A stretch of 64,000 nucleotides of DNA from Hymenobacter sp. PAMC 26628 (GTDB lineage: Bacteria; Bacteroidota; Bacteroidia; Cytophagales; Hymenobacteraceae). Under the pieces are notes generated by a model. It was not told the DNA's origin and searched no databases. It saw only the letters and a list, made by a program, of their open reading frames with translations. Both the position numbers and the translations under genes were made by a program. Below, in pieces: positions 1 to 8,375 of the stretch. The stretch covers positions 3,534,001-3,598,000 of the forward strand of contig NZ_CP014304.1 in NCBI RefSeq assembly GCF_001562275.1. The letters are read 5' to 3'. Within the stretch, counting starts at the first letter, position 1; each line of letters starts with the position of its first letter.

Positions 1-956
1 CAGTACCACGGCGTGTAGGCAAACAGCAGCAGGCCCACGCCCAGCACGAAGGTGTTGACGGTCATTACCCGGCTCAAGTCCGTGGTTGGGGCCAGCGACG
101 TCAGGTACAGCGCCGCCCCAAACCCGCCCAGCCCAATGGCCCCGTCGAGCAGGCCAAACGTGGTGGCCGTGCCCCGGAAAACGTCCTTGGCGTAGACCGG
201 CACGAGGGCCGTGAAGGGCAACACCAGCAACGCCATCAGCCCCAGGGCCCCGATGATGAACCGGATGCCGGGCGTGTCGCGCACGTAGCGGAAGCCCGCG
301 GCCAGCTCGCTTAGCAGGGCCTGGGGGTGCGGCCGGGCCACGTGGGCGGGCAGCCGCAGGGCCAGCAGCGACCCGATGACGGCCACGAAGCTGAGCGCGT
401 TGAGGCCGAAGCAGGCGGCGGCCCCCAGCTGCTCGATGGCGAAGCCCGCCACGGCCGGCCCCAGCAGCTTCGAGAGGTTGAGCATGGTGGAGTTGAGGGC
501 CACCGCGTTGGGCACGTCCTGCTTGTCGTCCACCAAATCGTACACCAGCGACTGCCGGGCGGGCACGTCGAAGGCGTTGATGATGCCCAGCGCGGCGCTC
601 AGCCCAATGATGGCCGCCACCGCGTGGTGCTGCCAAAACACGGCCAGCGCCAGCAGCCCGGCCTGCACCATCGACAGCACCTGCGTGAGCAGCAGCACCC
701 GGTAGCGCGAGTAGCGGTCGGACACGACGCCGCCCAGCAGCGAGAACAGCGCCGACGGGAACAGCGTGGCGAACACGCTCACGCCCAGCATGAGTTTGGA
801 ATGCGTCTCGGCGTACACCACCCAGCTCACCGCCGTTTTCTGCATCCAGGTGCCCAGCAACGACAGGGCCTGGCCGCCGAAAAACAAGCGAAAATTGCGG
901 CTGCGAAACGCGCGCAGGGCCTCGTACTCCATGGCCCAAAGGTGGGGAAAATTCAT
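1..956 (-). CDS. MFS transporter, partial (C-terminus outside window)
   Basis: The gene runs off the left edge; 318 codons are visible from an ATG at 954-956, with a second in-frame ATG eight codons later (930-932). The protein is very hydrophobic with many membrane segments. A GxxxDRxxR-like loop (about residues 75-86, GGVVSDRYSRYR) matches the conserved loop between TM2 and TM3 of major facilitator transporters. The N-terminus (FRSRNFRLFFGGQALSLLG) resembles the EntS/MFS_3 exporter branch. It is probably an inner-membrane drug or metabolite exporter; the substrate cannot be told. It is divergent from the aldo/keto reductase. Family is fairly sure, function is not. Confidence 0.85.
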   Translation of the reverse strand, partial: MNFPHLWAMEYEALRAFRSRNFRLFFGGQALSLLGTWMQKTAVSWVVYAETHSKLMLGVSVFATLFPSALFSLLGGVVSDRYSRYRVLLLTQVLSMVQAGLLALAVFWQHHAVAAIIGLSAALGIINAFDVPARQSLVYDLVDDKQDVPNAVALNSTMLNLSKLLGPAVAGFAIEQLGAAACFGLNALSFVAVIGSLLALRLPAHVARPHPQALLSELAAGFRYVRDTPGIRFIIGALGLMALLVLPFTALVPVYAKDVFRGTATTFGLLDGAIGLGGFGAALYLTSLAPTTDLSRVMTVNTFVLGVGLLLFAYTPWY

Positions 957-1090
957 GCCCCCAGCCCCGGGGCCCCGCCCCCACGGCCGGGCCGGCTCCG
1001 GGCCGGGCCGCCAACCCAAACCGGTTTTTGGGAGTTTATACGGGGGCTGCACTGGCAGCTTTTGCTTCTTTATCTCAATTTTATTCTCCA

Positions 1091-2053
1091 ATGGCAAACC
1101 CTCGTGAACTGGGCCACTCCGGCCTGCACATCGCCCCGCTCGTGCTGGGCGGCAACGTATTCGGCTGGACGGCCGACGAAAAAACCTCCTTCGCCGTGCT
1201 CGACGCCTTCGTGGCGGGCGGCGGCAACACCATCGACACGGCCGACGTGTACTCGGCCTGGGCCCCCGGCCACGCGGGCGGCGGGCAGTCGGAAACGGTG
1301 ATTGGCAAGTGGCTGGCCCAGCGCGGCCGCCGCGACGACGTGCTGATTTTTACCAAAGTGGGCATGGAGCTGGGCCCCGACAAAAAAGGCCTGTCGAAAG
1401 CCTACATCAAGCGCGCCGTGGAAGCCTCGCTCCAACGCCTCCAAACCGACTACATTGACCTCTACCAGAGCCACAAGGACGACGAGAGCCTGCCCGTGGC
1501 GGAGCCCCTCGAAGCTTACGCCGAGCTGCTGAAGGAAGGAAAAATCCGCGCCATCGGGGCCTCCAACTTTAAGCCCGCCCGCCTGCAAGCCGCCCTGGAT
1601 GCGGCCAAAAATGGCCTGCCCCGCTACGAGAGCCTCCAGCCCGAGTACAACCTCTACGACCGCGAAACCTTCGAGCACGACGACCTGTCCATCGTGCAAG
1701 CCAGCGGCATCGGCGTAATTCCCTACTTCGGCCTGGCCTCGGGCTTCCTCACCGGCAAGTACCGCGCTGAGGCCGACCTAAAAAAGAGCCAGCGCGGCGC
1801 CAGCATCGGCAAGAAGTACCTGAACGACAAGGGCCTGGCCCTGCTGAATGCGCTTGACGCCGTAGCCGACCGCCACTCGGCCACCCAGGCCCAGGTGGCC
1901 CTGGCCTGGCTGATGCAGGCCCCCGGCATCACGGCGCCCATCGCCAGCGGCACCAGCCCCGGGCAGGTAACAGAGCTGGCCGAGGCCATGAATTTGCAGC
2001 TCACCGCCGACGACGTAGCCGCCCTGCAAGCGCCGACGGTGGCCGCCGCGTAG
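1091..2053 (+). CDS. Aldo/keto reductase
   Basis: A 320-residue protein that starts at the ATG of MANPRELGHSGL; an earlier in-frame start at 1028 adds residues with no counterpart in the family. The catalytic tetrad of NADPH-dependent aldo/keto reductases is visible as D49, Y54, K89 and H128 (NTIDTADVYS, IFTKVG, YQSHKD). It should reduce an aldehyde or ketone in the cytoplasm, in the branch that includes YajO-like and general stress reductases. The physiological substrate cannot be told. A strong hairpin terminator follows it. Confidence 0.92.
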   Translation: MANPRELGHSGLHIAPLVLGGNVFGWTADEKTSFAVLDAFVAGGGNTIDTADVYSAWAPGHAGGGQSETVIGKWLAQRGRRDDVLIFTKVGMELGPDKKGLSKAYIKRAVEASLQRLQTDYIDLYQSHKDDESLPVAEPLEAYAELLKEGKIRAIGASNFKPARLQAALDAAKNGLPRYESLQPEYNLYDRETFEHDDLSIVQASGIGVIPYFGLASGFLTGKYRAEADLKKSQRGASIGKKYLNDKGLALLNALDAVADRHSATQAQVALAWLMQAPGITAPIASGTSPGQVTELAEAMNLQLTADDVAALQAPTVAAA

Positions 2054-2066
2054 GTCCCCCGAGCCG

Positions 2067-2108
2067 CCACAAAAAGGGCGTTTCCGCACGGGAACGTCCT
2101 TTTTGTGG
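2067..2108 (+). terminator. Rho-independent terminator after the aldo/keto reductase
   Basis: An inverted repeat with CCACAAAAAGG-type arms is separated by a short GC-rich centre and ends in a T run. It begins 14 bases after the stop codon. The A-rich left arm means it could also work in the reverse direction. Confidence 0.8.
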
Positions 2109-2132
2109 TTGCTAAATGAGACTGTTCAGGGT

Positions 2133-2160
2133 GTAGCTTGGACTTTGTAGTCCGAGCTAC
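2133..2160. repeat. GTAGC…GCTAC palindrome, copy 1
   Basis: Twelve-base arms (GTAGCTTGGACT and AGTCCGAGCTAC) pair with one mismatch around a 4-base loop. The same design occurs at 23142-23170, so this looks like a dispersed short palindrome. It lies between convergent genes. Confidence 0.7.
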
Positions 2161-2193
2161 TGGCTGGAGCGACGCTTTTTAGGGCCCCGGCGC

Positions 2194-2657
2194 TCACTGT
2201 TTGAGCTCGACGCGGATGAAGCGGTCGGCTACCTCGTCGGTATTTTCGACGGCGTGGGGGCCCTCGGGGCCTGCCAGCGGGCGCGCACCAGGTCGGGGCC
2301 CTTGCGGTAGGGCGTGGTCGATTCGTGCAGCAGCTGGCCGGCCGCGTCATAGTAGCGGCCCTTCCCGGTTTGCTCTTTGTAGAGCACGCTCGGCCAGCGG
2401 TGGGTGTGCACCGGCTCGCGCTGGTGGGGCCCCACGGTCACTTCCAGCACCCGCACCCGGTCGTTTTCAAAAAGGATGCGATGGAACTGCGGCGCGGCCA
2501 CCACGGCATCCAGCGAATCGGGCCAGGGCCACGGCGGTACCGCCGCTGGGGGTCCCACCGGGCGCGCTGCCCCGGTGGCCAGGGAAGCCGGGGGCCCCAG
2601 GCGGCAGCCCAATAGCCCCGCCGCGGCCCCAGCTAACACCATCAGCGCAAATTTCAT
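2194..2657 (-). pseudogene. Cupin-like lipoprotein, frameshifted
   Basis: The gene starts at the ATG at 2655-2657 with a signal peptide and lipobox (GLLGC). A cupin-like core follows (HRILFENDRVRVLEV, HTHRWPSVLY). The first frame ends at 2229 with an unrelated tail. A conserved-looking C-terminus (GPEGPHAVENTDEVADRFIRVELKQ*) is in another frame and ends at 2194. A single missing base around 2265-2290 would join them into a protein of about 154 residues. Either the gene is broken or the assembly has an indel in this GC-rich run. If intact it would be a small extracytoplasmic cupin of unknown function. Confidence 0.7.
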
Positions 2658-2691
2658 ATTGCTGATTTTTAATTATTTGACAAATGAAACC

Positions 2692-3243
2692 TCAATGCAA
2701 ATCGGGCAGCTTGGCGGGGTCGAAGGGCACCGGGCCGGCGGTGGGCACCGGGTTGTTGGCGGCGGCGGCGGCGCGCACCACCGTGTTTTGGCCCGCCGCG
2801 AGCAGCCAGCGGCCCTGCTGCTTCACCAGCACCAGCGTGAGCAAGTCGTCGGCGTCGCCTTCTTTGTTCGGGCCGTGGTTCACGCCGTCGGGCGGGTAGA
2901 AGGCGCCCACGTGGCAGTAGAGATTGGCCACGGCCACGCCGGGCGCCACGGCCCGCACCGTGAGGGGCCCCGGCGCAAAGGCCACGCCCGTGAACATGGC
3001 GTCAAAAATTTGCTGGTGCGCGGCTTGCACGGCGGGCCGGCCGCGCCACCACATGCCCACGATGTTCACCCAGCTCACGTCGGGCGTGGTGTAGGCGGCC
3101 ATGTCGGCGAACTTGTGGTCGGTGTAGTTCCGGGTTATCCGGGCCACGGTTTGGCGGATGGCGGCTTCGTCGGCGGCCGGCAGTTGGGCGAAGGCGCGGC
3201 TGGCGGCCAGCGCGAGGGCGCAGCCTAGTAGGAAGGTTTTCAT
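2692..3243 (-). CDS. SnoaL-like/SgcJ-family secreted protein
   Basis: A 183-residue protein. The start chosen is the ATG of MKTFLLGCALALAASRAFAQ, a clear signal peptide cut after AFA; an ORF start nine codons earlier would spoil the signal. The mature part (DEAAIRQTVARITRNYTDHKFADMAAY) matches the opening of the SgcJ/EcaC and DUF4440 group of the NTF2-like fold. These small alpha+beta barrels often bind or modify small molecules. No function can be assigned. The downstream frameshifted cupin lipoprotein is on the same strand and may share a transcript. Confidence 0.75.
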   Translation of the reverse strand: MKTFLLGCALALAASRAFAQLPAADEAAIRQTVARITRNYTDHKFADMAAYTTPDVSWVNIVGMWWRGRPAVQAAHQQIFDAMFTGVAFAPGPLTVRAVAPGVAVANLYCHVGAFYPPDGVNHGPNKEGDADDLLTLVLVKQQGRWLLAAGQNTVVRAAAAANNPVPTAGPVPFDPAKLPDLH

Positions 3244-3316
3244 GGGGCTAAGCGGTTGATTCGCTGACAAATCTCCGGCCGTGGGGGCCCCGCTTAGTAG
3301 TAAAAAACCGACATTC

Positions 3317-4144
3317 TCAGCCGCCGGCCAGGGCCAGCCGGGTGTGGGCGGCGTCGGCGGCCAGCAGCTGCGGGGGCGTCACGCCGGCAAAGTCCTTGAA
3401 GTCGCGCACCAGGTGGCGGTAGTCGTAGTAACCAGTTTGCACGGCCACGGCCAGCCAGTCGAGGGCCGGCTGCTGCTCCTTGAGCCGAAAGGCCTGGTCG
3501 AAGCGCGCGATGCGGGCGTACAGCTTGGGGCCCATGCCCACGCGCTCGAAGAAATTGCGCTCGAACTGCCGCGGGCTCAGGCATACTTCGTGGGCCAGGC
3601 GCTCTACGGGGCGCGCCACCCAGCCGCTCAGCAGCTGGGGCAGCAGCGCATCGAGCGGCCGCCCGGCGCCCACAACGCGGCGGACGGCGCGCAGCAAATA
3701 GGCCTCCACCACGGCCACCATCTGGTCGTAGTCGATGGTTTCGGCCAGGCGGTCGGCCACCTCGTCCACGGCGGGGCCCAGCACAGCGCGGCTGTCCACC
3801 GAAAAGTCGAACAACTCCTTCACCGGCACGCCCAGCAGGCGGTGCAGCCCGCCGGGCTTGCAGGCCACGCACACCACGAGGTGGTCGGCGGCAAAATTCA
3901 AATCGACCCGCGACACCTGGGGCCCCACCAGGATGCTGCGCGGCGACTGAATTGCGCGGTTCTGCCCGTAGTGAAAGGTGCTCATCGCATCGCGCGGGTA
4001 GAAATACAAGCTTTGGTGCGGCGTGGGCGGCTGCGGCTTGGGCGCCGGAATGGGCTGGCCGTTGGCGCTGCGCACGTGGGCCACCAAGTAGTGCTGCACG
4101 AAGGGCCGCAGGGCCGCGGCGGGCGGGTACAGGCGGAAGAACAT
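3317..4144 (-). CDS. AraC-family transcriptional regulator
   Basis: A 275-residue protein from the ATG of MFFRLYPPAAALRPFV; an in-frame ATG eight codons upstream (4168) is an alternative. The N-terminal part (about residues 1-150) resembles the DUF6597 sensing domain often found on Bacteroidota AraC proteins. The C-terminal part contains the double helix-turn-helix: LAHEVCLSPRQFERNFFERVG for the first and the GYYDYRHLVRDFKDFAGVTP signature for the second. It is a cytoplasmic DNA-binding regulator. Its targets are unknown; the SnoaL-like and cupin genes downstream on the same strand are candidates. Confidence 0.9.
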   Translation of the reverse strand: MFFRLYPPAAALRPFVQHYLVAHVRSANGQPIPAPKPQPPTPHQSLYFYPRDAMSTFHYGQNRAIQSPRSILVGPQVSRVDLNFAADHLVVCVACKPGGLHRLLGVPVKELFDFSVDSRAVLGPAVDEVADRLAETIDYDQMVAVVEAYLLRAVRRVVGAGRPLDALLPQLLSGWVARPVERLAHEVCLSPRQFERNFFERVGMGPKLYARIARFDQAFRLKEQQPALDWLAVAVQTGYYDYRHLVRDFKDFAGVTPPQLLAADAAHTRLALAGG

Positions 4145-4222
4145 GGCGGCCGGGCTTAGGCGGAACAACTGGCGGTAAGGTACTTATAAACCCATCAGCA
4201 ACATGGCAAAGCCAAGATATTT

Positions 4223-4349
4223 CTGTACCGCCAAGCTGTGCTTGGCCATGCTCCAGGGCTTTGAACAATACCTTCTGCTGGATTTTTTAGGAAGAATCCA
4301 ATTACCCTTGGGGCCCCAGGGCAAGGCCAAGCACAGCTTGGCGGTACAG
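4223..4349. repeat. Perfect 25-bp inverted repeat element
   Basis: Arms at 4223-4247 and 4325-4349 are exact reverse complements (CTGTACCGCCAAGCTGTGCT… and its complement) around a 77-base centre with no gene. It lies between the AraC gene start and the transglutaminase stop. It could be a small non-autonomous mobile or REP-like element, or a strong RNA hairpin. Confidence 0.75.
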
Positions 4350-4435
4350 TCCGGCACCGTTAAACTGCAAAAGCAAGGGCCCCGGCCCGCGCACCTGGGT
4401 GCGCGGGTCGGGGCCCTAAACGATAATTGTTGGCT

Positions 4436-5434
4436 TTACCTGGCCGCCGCGTCCTCGAAAGTGTAGGTGTGGGCCACTTCGAGCGGCTGGCCGTCGGCCT
4501 CGGCGTAGGGGTACACGAAGTAGTTGAGCGGCGGGCCGGCCTGCTTGGGCACCAGCGTCAGGTCGCGGCCGCGGGTGAACTCGACGCGGTTTTCGTCGTG
4601 GGCCCCGAAGAAATAGGCGCGCTTGCTGGGGTCTTTGGCGGCTTCGGAGGCATCGACGGGCACCCAGCCGGTTTCCTTGGTGAAGAACTCGGCCCAGCAG
4701 TGGTAGCCCTTGATTTCGCCCTGGCCGTGCCCGGCCGGCAGCGGCAGCCCAATGCTGAAGCGCGCCGGGATGTTCAATGCCCGGCAGTAGCCGATGACGA
4801 TGGCGTGAAAATCGGTGCAGTTGCCGCGCCGCGCGTCGCAGGCGTAGTAGATATCGCCGCGGCCCCAGCCCTGGCCGGTTTTGTCGTAGGTTACGGTGCT
4901 CACCACGTGCTCGTAGATGGCGCGGGCCTTGGCCAAGGGCGTGGTGGCGTGGGCTTTATCGACGACCTCCTGGGCCTGGGCTTTTATTTTGGCGTCGAGC
5001 GGCACGAGGCGGTCGGGGGCCAGCCAGCGGGCCAGGTTGGGGTCGCGGGCTTCGGTTTCGGCGGGGGCGTGGTCGTCGGTGGCGCGCAGGTTCAGGTGCT
5101 CGCGCCGGGTGATGCGGGCCGTGAGCGTGACCACCAGCGGCGCGGTGGGCACGGCGGCGGGCCGCAGGTGCAGCATTTGGTTGCCGTAGGCATCTTTCTC
5201 GACGGTATAGGGCCCCGGGGACTCAATTTTCAGGTCGGCCACGTCCTGGCTTTTGTCGGCGTGGGGCACGGGCATCCACACCTCCAGGGCCTTGGTGCCG
5301 GCGGCGGGCACGGGCACCGTGGCCCGGCACGTGAGCAAAAAAGTGCGGCTTCGCAGCGCGGCCGTGGGCGCAGTAGGGGCAGGGGCGGCGGCGACGCATA
5401 GCAACGCGGTGGCGGCGAGGAAAAAAGGCTTCAT
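4436..5434 (-). CDS. Secreted transglutaminase-like protein
   Basis: A 332-residue protein from the ATG of MKPFFLAATALLCVAAAPAP, a signal peptide; the longer ORF start at 5461 is rejected because it would bury the signal. The transglutaminase-like triad is visible as C206 (RGNCTDFH), H245 (GYHCWAEFF) and D261 (VPVDASEA). The N-terminal 110 residues look like a beta-sandwich. It probably acts in the periplasm or outside as a peptidase or cross-linking-type cysteine enzyme; substrate unknown. A TAATTTTG -7 box lies 25 bases upstream. Confidence 0.87.
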   Translation of the reverse strand: MKPFFLAATALLCVAAAPAPTAPTAALRSRTFLLTCRATVPVPAAGTKALEVWMPVPHADKSQDVADLKIESPGPYTVEKDAYGNQMLHLRPAAVPTAPLVVTLTARITRREHLNLRATDDHAPAETEARDPNLARWLAPDRLVPLDAKIKAQAQEVVDKAHATTPLAKARAIYEHVVSTVTYDKTGQGWGRGDIYYACDARRGNCTDFHAIVIGYCRALNIPARFSIGLPLPAGHGQGEIKGYHCWAEFFTKETGWVPVDASEAAKDPSKRAYFFGAHDENRVEFTRGRDLTLVPKQAGPPLNYFVYPYAEADGQPLEVAHTYTFEDAAAR

Positions 5435-5458
5435 GGAACGGGGCAACTGATTGAGCCA

Positions 5459-5466
5459 CAAAATTA
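5459..5466 (-). promoter_or_regulatory. Putative -7 box TAATTTTG
   Basis: The reverse strand reads TAATTTTG, an exact match to the Bacteroidota -7 consensus TAnnTTTG, 25 bases before the transglutaminase start. No clear -33 element was recognised. Confidence 0.5.
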
Positions 5467-5607
5467 CGCGCTGGCCCGCCCCGGCTGGCAGCAGCGGGTC
5501 AGATGAGTTTTTCGTGAATAAAACGAGCCATTGGCTCGGCTAAACGCCACCGTGCGGCCCACAAAACCGTAGATGGGCCGCCGGACTTTATTCCCCGGCC
5601 GCTTTTT

Positions 5608-6324
5608 ATGCTGCTGGCTGCTCCCATCGAATCCTTTGACTGGCACCGTATTATGTGGTCGGACGACGCTCCGCCGGCGTACTTGGGCGAAGTGGCGTTT
5701 CGCTGCGTCGCCACGTACCTGTTCACGCTGGGGGCCCTGCGCGTGACCGGGCGGCGCGGGGTGCGGCAGCTGTCCATCTTCGAATTGAGCATCATCCTGG
5801 CCCTGGGCTCGGCGGCCGGCGACGCCATGTTTTACAGCGACGTGCCGCTGCTGCACGTGGCCGTGGTATTTGCGGTGGTGCCGGCCCTGTATTGGCTTTT
5901 CAACCGCCTCACCGAATGGTCGCCGCGCTTCAGCGACTGGCTCGAAGGGGCCCCCCTGCTGCTGGTGGAGGACGGCCGGGTGTGCATGGAAAACTTTCGC
6001 CACCTGCGCCTCACCCAGAAGGAGCTGTTCGGTGAGCTGCGCCAGCACCAAGTAGAGCACCTGGGCCAAGTGCGCCGCGCCTACATGGAAGCCACCGGCA
6101 ACCTGAGCGTGTACTTCTACCCCGAAACCGACCCCGTGCGCCCCGGCCTGCCCGTCTGGCCCGAGCTGTTCCAGCACCTCCAGCGCCGCATTGAGGCCCC
6201 GGGGCCCTACGCCTGCTGCCGCTGCGGCCACGTGCAAGCCCTGGCCAAGGGCGACCAAGTGCTGTGCCCCACCTGCCAAAACGACCACTGGATGCCCGTG
6301 AGCGACGCGCAACGGGTGGCCTAA
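5608..6324 (+). CDS. DUF421/YetF-family membrane protein with C-terminal zinc ribbon
   Basis: A 238-residue protein. Three hydrophobic segments (about residues 28-100) are followed by a soluble beta-rich domain that includes EGAPLLLVEDGRV and LTQKELFGELRQHQVEHLGQVRRAYMEATGNLSVY, typical of the DUF421 (YetF/YcaP) family. The last 40 residues carry CCRCGH and CPTCQ, a likely zinc ribbon. The family sits in the cytoplasmic membrane and its role is not established. The gene stands alone, divergent from the transglutaminase. Confidence 0.85.
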   Translation: MLLAAPIESFDWHRIMWSDDAPPAYLGEVAFRCVATYLFTLGALRVTGRRGVRQLSIFELSIILALGSAAGDAMFYSDVPLLHVAVVFAVVPALYWLFNRLTEWSPRFSDWLEGAPLLLVEDGRVCMENFRHLRLTQKELFGELRQHQVEHLGQVRRAYMEATGNLSVYFYPETDPVRPGLPVWPELFQHLQRRIEAPGPYACCRCGHVQALAKGDQVLCPTCQNDHWMPVSDAQRVA

Positions 6325-6448
6325 GTGAGGGCAGGTGCTTGGCAAACCGAGAATTTACGGGGCGAATGCGGCGGGGCAGGCCCGGCGGCCGTACTAGCCC
6401 CGGCGGACGCCCCTGGGGCCCCGTCGTCCATTCCAAGCAACCCGTTTT

Positions 6449-7351
6449 ATGAAATCCCCCAAAAAATCCGTTCCCAAGCGCGTACTCGTGACCGGCGGCA
6501 CCGGCAAGCTGGGCAAGGCCTGCGTGGCCGATCTGCAAGCCCACGGCTACGACGTGTTCGTGGTCGACACGGTGGCCCCCGCCAAGGGCGTCCCGCACAT
6601 CATCGCCGACCTCTCCGATTTTGGCCAAACCCTGGACGCACTGTCGTCGGTGGGCATGGAAATCCACGCCGGCGTGGGCACTGGCCCGGCCTTCGACGCC
6701 ATTGTGCACCTGGCGGCCTTCCCCACCCCGCGCCAGTACCCCGACGCGCACCTGTTCCAGAACAACCTGATGGGCACCTACAACGTGTTCGAGGCGGCGC
6801 GGCGGCTGGGCATCCACAACGTCATTTGGGCCAGCAGCGAAACCACCCTGGGCGAACCCTTCGACGGCGCCGAGCCCTACGCGCCCGTGGACGAGGACTA
6901 CCCACTGCGCGCCAAAAGTGCCTACGCCCTGGCCAAGGTGCTGATGGAGGACATGGCCCGCCAGTTCTGCCTCCAAACGCCGGCCATGAAGCTCATCGGC
7001 CTGCGCTTCAGCAACGTGATGGAGCCCGCCGACTACGCCAAGTTCCCGGCCTACGACGACGACCCCGAGGAGCGCAAGTGGAACATGTGGGCCTACATCG
7101 ACGCCCGCGACGGCTCGCAGGCCGTCCGCAAAGCCATCGAGTGGGAGGCCACCGGCATGCACCCCTTCATCATCGCCAACGCCGACACAGTGATGTCGAA
7201 ATCATCCACCGAGCTGATGAAAAACTACCTCCCCAACGTGCCGGTGAAGAAGCAGCTGGGCGAGCATGAAACGCTGCTCTCCATCGAAAAAGCCCGCCGC
7301 GTGCTCGGTTACGAGCCCGAGTTCAGCTGGCGCGAGGCGAAGTCGCGCTAG
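6449..7351 (+). CDS. NAD-dependent epimerase/dehydratase (extended SDR)
   Basis: A 300-residue extended short-chain dehydrogenase/reductase. The N-terminus has the Rossmann motif VTGGTGKLGKA, a VDT acidic end of beta-2, VHLAAF, and the catalytic YxxxK as YALAK preceded by ASSETT. The length and layout fit NAD(P)-dependent sugar or uronate epimerases and dehydrogenases. The substrate cannot be told. It is followed by a bidirectional terminator shared with azoR. Confidence 0.88.
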   Translation: MKSPKKSVPKRVLVTGGTGKLGKACVADLQAHGYDVFVVDTVAPAKGVPHIIADLSDFGQTLDALSSVGMEIHAGVGTGPAFDAIVHLAAFPTPRQYPDAHLFQNNLMGTYNVFEAARRLGIHNVIWASSETTLGEPFDGAEPYAPVDEDYPLRAKSAYALAKVLMEDMARQFCLQTPAMKLIGLRFSNVMEPADYAKFPAYDDDPEERKWNMWAYIDARDGSQAVRKAIEWEATGMHPFIIANADTVMSKSSTELMKNYLPNVPVKKQLGEHETLLSIEKARRVLGYEPEFSWREAKSR

Positions 7352-7402
7352 CCGCCCAAGACCGGCGCAGGTTTAGCAGCCGGTGCAGGCCCGGCGCAGC
7401 AT

Positions 7403-7440
7403 ACAAAAAAGGGGCCCCGTGCGGGGCCCCTTTTTTTTGT
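7403..7440. terminator. Bidirectional terminator between convergent genes
   Basis: A perfect hairpin with arms AAAAAAGGGGCCCC and GGGGCCCCTTTTTT flanked by A and T runs. It serves both the epimerase and azoR. Confidence 0.92.
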
Positions 7441-7491
7441 GCAAGTCGGTTCGGCAGCTGCTCGGAGCAGTTCCGACCGCGCCGCTTGCAG

Positions 7492-8088
7492 TTACACCGT
7501 TACGCTGTCCAGCGCTTTCTGCACGGCGGTGGCTTGTAGGTCGGGCACGGCGAGGCCTTCAGCCCGCACCACGGTCACGTCCGTCATGCCCAGGAAGCCG
7601 AGCACGGCCTTGAGGTAGGGCGCCACGAAGTCGTAGGCGGCCGACGGGCCTTCGGAGTACACGCCGCCGCTCGACATGGCTACGTACACTTTCTTGCCGG
7701 TAATCAGGCCTTCGGGGCCGTTGGCGGTGTAGCGGAATGTGATGCCGGCGCGGGCAATGTGGTCCACCCACGCCTTCAGCGTCGAGGGGATGCCGAAGTT
7801 GTAGAGCGGGGCCCCAATCACGATAACGTCGGCGTCCTTAATCTCCTGGATGGCATCGTCGGAGTGCTTGGCGGCAGCCTGTTGCTCGGGCGTGCGGCTT
7901 TCGGCCGGCGTGAAGAAGGATTGCAGCTTGGCCTCCTCCAGGTGCGGGAAGGGGTGGGTAGCCAGGTCGTGCACCGCCACGGTGCTGCCTGGGTTGGCGG
8001 CTTGCAGCTTTTCGATGATGCCGGTGGCGAGCTGGATGCTGGCCGAAGCCCCCTTGCGCGGGCTGGAGATGATGTGCAGGATGTTCAT
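7492..8088 (-). CDS. azoR: FMN-dependent NADH:quinone oxidoreductase/azoreductase
   Basis: A 198-residue flavodoxin-fold protein. MNILHIISSPRKGASAS forms the FMN phosphate-binding loop, and IVIGAPLYNFGIPSTLKAWVDHIARAG is the signature of the AzoR/AcpD family. It reduces quinones and azo compounds with NADH through FMN in the cytoplasm and protects against electrophile stress. It has its own promoter overlapped by a palindrome, which fits control by a quinone-sensing repressor; this control is inferred. Confidence 0.95.
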   Translation of the reverse strand: MNILHIISSPRKGASASIQLATGIIEKLQAANPGSTVAVHDLATHPFPHLEEAKLQSFFTPAESRTPEQQAAAKHSDDAIQEIKDADVIVIGAPLYNFGIPSTLKAWVDHIARAGITFRYTANGPEGLITGKKVYVAMSSGGVYSEGPSAAYDFVAPYLKAVLGFLGMTDVTVVRAEGLAVPDLQATAVQKALDSVTV

Positions 8089-8169
8089 TTAAAAAGGGAT
8101 TTTGGCCCAGGGGCCGGTGAAATGTAGATAATGCTTGCGGCGCCCAGCCTTTTACTGGCTGGCGTGCGA

Positions 8170-8196
8170 CAAATGTACATACATTTCATGTACCCA
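8170..8196 (-). promoter_or_regulatory. azoR promoter -7 box with overlapping dyad
   Basis: Positions 8170-8177 read TACATTTG on the reverse strand, an exact TAnnTTTG match. Immediately upstream lies an imperfect dyad GTACAT-ACATTTC-ATGTAC (about 8175-8193). A repressor bound here would overlap the promoter. The palindrome is seen; the regulator is not in the window. Confidence 0.55.
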
Positions 8197-8346
8197 CATT
8201 GTTTTAGGAATTTGCGAATCGCAAAGTCGGCAGTAAAGGGATTAGAACAAATAGGGTAGCGCCAAAGCAATTAATTAGCAGCACACAACAAAAGACCCAA
8301 CATGTTGAGACTCCCGCGTCTTTGCTTCATCCGCAATCGCCTACCA

Positions 8347-8354
8347 TACCTTTG
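8347..8354 (+). promoter_or_regulatory. Putative -7 box TACCTTTG before the AlbA_2 gene
   Basis: An exact TACCTTTG lies 21 bases before the ATG at 8376. Its position argues for that start rather than the upstream in-frame start at 8322. Confidence 0.6.
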
Positions 8355-8375
8355 CCGTTTACACCTCCGCAACTA

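Noticed and set aside
327..1301. 324-codon ORF on the forward strand
   Set aside because: It is antisense to the MFS gene, whose protein sequence is clearly real, and then runs out of frame into the aldo/keto reductase.
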